Shown here: piece after piece, positions 55,978 through 58,424 of the stretch
How the letters are laid out: each line of letters starts with the position of its first letter
Numbering within the stretch: position 1 is the first letter of the stretch
DNA from: Gulosibacter hominis
Lineage (GTDB): Bacteria > Actinomycetota > Actinomycetes > Actinomycetales > Microbacteriaceae
Assembly: GCF_904842695.1 (NCBI RefSeq)
Contig: NZ_CAJGWQ010000013.1
Coordinates: 1-58,424, forward strand
Direction of reading: 5' to 3'
DNA length: 58,424 nt
Made by a program: the position numbers and the translations under genes
Notes under the pieces: model-generated
Seen by the model: only the letters and a program-made list of their open reading frames with translations
Databases searched by the model: none
Told to the model about the DNA's origin: nothing

Positions 55978-56532
55978 TTACTGTCCCGTCGGCGCGGGAG
56001 TTGGGATAGCGGTCGGGTCAGGGGTTGCTGGTGCTTCCGGGAACAGTTGTGTTCCGTTACCGAAAAGCCAGCTCGACCCAATACCGAAGGCAAAGTCGAG
56101 CAGCGTGACGATCAGCATCATCACCACGAGGAAGCCGAGCACCACGCCCACATAGCGCCACAGCTCTTTTCTGGTGGGAGTGACCACCTTCTTGAGCTCG
56201 GCCCCGACCTCTTGGAAAAACTTCTTGATGCCGCGACGCTCACCCTCGGTGTCGTCTTTGTCGCGCTTTTCACTGCGCTTGGGGGTGCGCTTGCCCTTCG
56301 GCTCGGTCGACGCAGCCTTCACCTTTTTCGACTTTTTTTTGGCTGCCCCGGCCACCTCAGCGGCGTCATCAGCATCGGTCGAACCCGATTCTGCATCGTC
56401 AGCAGCGTCGTCGGTCGCCGTTTCGGCGTCAGCGTCGCTTGGCTTTTCGCTGGCAGCGTCGTCGGCTTCACGGCTCGTCAGCTCGTCGCTCGTCGAGTCG
56501 ATCTGCTCGTCATCACGCTCGTCAGTAGCCAC
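55978..56532 (-). CDS. secE: Preprotein translocase subunit SecE
   Basis: This 184-residue protein has a long acidic and Lys-rich N-terminal region (about 1-100). The SecE core follows: IKKFFQEVGAELKKVVTPTR, the WRYVGVVLGFLVVMMLIVTL membrane helix and a short periplasmic tail rich in Pro and Thr. The tail after the helix (FGNGTQLFPEAPATPDPTA) is longer than usual. The GTG at 56532 follows AGGGGGAA. It is the essential clamp of the SecYEG channel. Confidence 0.94.
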   Translation of the reverse strand: MATDERDDEQIDSTSDELTSREADDAASEKPSDADAETATDDAADDAESGSTDADDAAEVAGAAKKKSKKVKAASTEPKGKRTPKRSEKRDKDDTEGERRGIKKFFQEVGAELKKVVTPTRKELWRYVGVVLGFLVVMMLIVTLLDFAFGIGSSWLFGNGTQLFPEAPATPDPTAIPTPAPTGQ

Positions 56533-56734
56533 GCGATTTCCCCCTGTCGTTGGATGCCCCTGTCGTTGGGTGTGGGTGCAATTGTTTTTGGGCACGCCAC
56601 ATGATGCCGTTGGGCAACTCCACCAGGTTACTTCACCGGCACGAATGCGTCTACTCATTCCCGCCAATGGATGCATTGAGCAGAGCATCCGGGATGCTTG
56701 CGTGGCCGCACCGAAACCAAACGGTCACGACACC

Positions 56735-56772
56735 AAAACAAGAACCCCGTGGAACTTGCCACGGGGTTCTTG
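56735..56772 (-). terminator. Intrinsic terminator of tRNA-Trp
   Basis: CAAGAACCCCGTGG (56739-56752) pairs perfectly with CCACGGGGTTCTTG (56759-56772), and TTTTGG follows on the minus strand. It lies between tRNA-Trp and secE. Confidence 0.93.
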
Positions 56773-56779
56773 TCAGCTG

Positions 56780-56852
<73 letters not shown>

Positions 56853-57067
56853 AGGTCTGCCGATCAGCTTAACGCAGTCAGCGACTCGCCTAGTTTAGTC
56901 GCTTTCTGGCAATCTCGCCATTCTGAGCCAGCCCGCGCAATTACGGGCCGGCCACGCCGCTACGGACCGGCCGCGCATCCAGGCACCAATTACCAATGGC
57001 CTGAAAACTGTCTGGCTAACCGGCAGCATCCCTGCGAATCACATTCATAAGGGGTTAATCTGGTGGC

Positions 57068-58264
57068 ATGTCTGCTAACCGACTCTCGCCGCGCATCGCG
57101 GCCATTGCCCCCTCCGCAACCCTGAAAGTTGACGGCAAAGCCAAAGCCCTCAAAGCCGAGGGGCGCCCCGTGATCTCGTACGCCGCCGGTGAGCCCGACT
57201 TCGCCACCCCGGCCCACGTGATTGACGCGGCGCTCGAAGCCGTACGCGACCCGAAGAACCACAAGTACACCGCGAACACCGGCCTGCCCGAGCTGCGCGA
57301 AGCGATCGCAGCCAAGACCGCTCGTGACTCGGGTCTTGAGGTACCGATCAACCGCATCATCGTGACCAACGGCGGTAAGCAGTCGGTGTTCCAGGCCATT
57401 AACGCCATCGTTGGTGAGGGCGACGAGGTACTCCTCCCCACCCCGGCCTGGACTAGCTACCCCGAGGTCATCAAGCTCGCTGGCGGCACCACCGTCGAGG
57501 TGTTTGCTGGCGCCGACCAGGACTACAAGGTCACCGTCGAGCAGCTCGAAGCCGCTCGCACCCCGGCCACGAAGGCCATGCTGTTCGTCTCGCCTTCGAA
57601 CCCCACCGGCGCCGTCTACACTCCCGAAGAGACCCGCGCCATCGGTGAGTGGGCACTCGCAAACGGTGTCTGGGTGATCGCCGACGAAATCTACCAGAAC
57701 CTCACCTACGGCGGCACCAAGGCCACTTCGATCGTCGAGGCAGTTCCGGCGCTCGCCGACACCTGCATCCTCGTGAACGGTGTCGCCAAGTCGTTCGCCA
57801 TGACCGGTTGGCGTGTGGGCTGGATGATCGGCCCCGAAGACGTTATCGCCGGTGCCGCAAACCTGCAGTCGCACCTCACCAGCAACGTGAACAACATCGC
57901 GCAGCGTGCCGCTATCGCCGCGCTCACCGGCCCGATGGAGCCGATCGAAGAGTTCCGTGTCGCCTTCGACCGTCGCCGCAAGCTCATGGTTGAAGAGCTC
58001 AGCCAGGTGCCGGGCTTCCGGGTGCCGACCCCCGAGGGCGCGTTCTACGTCTACGCCGACGTGACTGAACTGCTCGGCAAGGAGTACGACGGCAAGCAGA
58101 TCAACACCTCCCTTGAACTGGCCGACTACATCCTCGACAAGGCCGAGGTGGCGATCGTCCCCGGTGAGGCGTTCGGACCTTCGGGCTATGTGCGCCTGAG
58201 CTATGCGCTCGGCGACGAGCAGCTCGTTGAGGGTGTGCGCCGCATCCGCGATCTGTTCAGCTAA
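57068..58264 (+). CDS. Aspartate aminotransferase (class I/II, PLP)
   Basis: This 398-residue fold-type I transaminase interconverts aspartate/oxoglutarate and oxaloacetate/glutamate. Motifs are [33 protein letters not shown] and the PLP-lysine segment [17 protein letters not shown] (Lys near 240). [17 protein letters not shown] is at the C-terminus. It is of the Ib-type (Thermus AspAT-like) group, which may also accept prephenate. It is divergent from tRNA-Trp. Confidence 0.95.
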   Translation: MSANRLSPRIAAIAPSATLKVDGKAKALKAEGRPVISYAAGEPDFATPAHVIDAALEAVRDPKNHKYTANTGLPELREAIAAKTARDSGLEVPINRIIVTNGGKQSVFQAINAIVGEGDEVLLPTPAWTSYPEVIKLAGGTTVEVFAGADQDYKVTVEQLEAARTPATKAMLFVSPSNPTGAVYTPEETRAIGEWALANGVWVIADEIYQNLTYGGTKATSIVEAVPALADTCILVNGVAKSFAMTGWRVGWMIGPEDVIAGAANLQSHLTSNVNNIAQRAAIAALTGPMEPIEEFRVAFDRRRKLMVEELSQVPGFRVPTPEGAFYVYADVTELLGKEYDGKQINTSLELADYILDKAEVAIVPGEAFGPSGYVRLSYALGDEQLVEGVRRIRDLFS

Positions 58265-58282
58265 CCCGCGTTTGTTTGCTGC

Positions 58283-58312
58283 AGGGCCCCGGTCGATCAC
58301 GATCGGGGCCCT
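58283..58312 (+). terminator. Hairpin after aminotransferase gene
   Basis: AGGGCCCCG (58283-58291) pairs with CGGGGCCCT (58304-58312), about 20 nt beyond the stop. There is no T-run. Confidence 0.65.
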
Positions 58313-58386
58313 CGCCGTATCTGCACGGTGCCGCTGGCTCGCCCCGTGCCGTGCCTCTGCACACCACCTTCATCTGCCCCGCACGC

Positions 58387-58422
58387 ATCCGCCCCTTCAT
58401 CCGCCCCTTCATCCGCCCCTTC
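58387..58422. repeat. Three perfect 12-bp tandem repeats at window end
   Basis: ATCCGCCCCTTC occurs at 58387-58398, 58399-58410 and 58411-58422, and may continue beyond the window. Confidence 0.9.
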
Positions 58423-58424
58423 AC

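Noticed and set aside
56990-58300. Minus-strand ORF of about 436 codons opposite the aminotransferase
   Set aside because: The aminotransferase has all PLP-family motifs on the plus strand.

Overview
The window is high-GC and strongly actinobacterial. GATGC/GCATCC words are frequent, it carries the order dnaX-recR-(island)-lysC-asd, NusG and SecE have long acidic N-terminal extensions, and there is a minimal Rv3654c-type Tad locus and a PASTA-domain PBP. Together this suggests a member of the Microbacteriaceae or a close relative; the family assignment is inference.

Layout. (1) 0.3-4.4 kb: an APC permease and amidohydrolase operon divergent from a LacI regulator, with a perfect LacI-type operator between them. 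(2) 4.6-10.3 kb: a sorted beta-helix surface protein, then a compact Tad/type II secretion-like operon. (3) 10.5-20.6 kb: acetyl-CoA synthetase, RidA, a class A PBP, a metallophosphoesterase, tRNA-Pro, thymidine kinase, an APC permease and uridine kinase. (4) 20.7-32.4 kb: mqo, asd, lysC, then an AT-richer 4.4-kb island, then recR and dnaX. (5) 32.4-39.2 kb: ackA and pta separated by a membrane permease cassette. (6) 39.4-42.2 kb: an APC permease coupled to a lone trpB, then the SRP RNA. (7) 42.3-47.2 kb: an SPFH/zinc-ribbon membrane module, repeats, tRNA-Ser and a PT-rich surface protein. (8) 47.3-56.9 kb: rplL-rplJ, and rplA-rplK-nusG-secE with tRNA-Trp, separated by metabolic genes. (9) An aspartate aminotransferase closes the window.

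The most interesting region is 24.8-29.2 kb. It holds a small helical protein overlapping a large protein that has a helical N-terminus and a C-terminal alpha/beta-hydrolase domain with a GHSAG nucleophile elbow. Three tandem paralogous lipoproteins follow. Two of the lipoproteins are each preceded, exactly 4 nt upstream, by a 31-codon ORF whose end resembles the C-terminus of the hydrolase. The block sits between perfect 37-bp direct repeats of the recR 3' end. The best reading is a mobile, type VII-secretion-like lipase effector locus with a duplicated immunity array and orphan effector tails. No secretion machinery or recombinase lies in the window.

Metabolically, acs and pta-ackA cover acetate activation and overflow, mqo feeds the TCA cycle, and lysC-asd plus the aminotransferase serve aspartate-family synthesis. 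Several intrinsic terminators and an attenuator-like hairpin in the rplJ leader mark transcription units.
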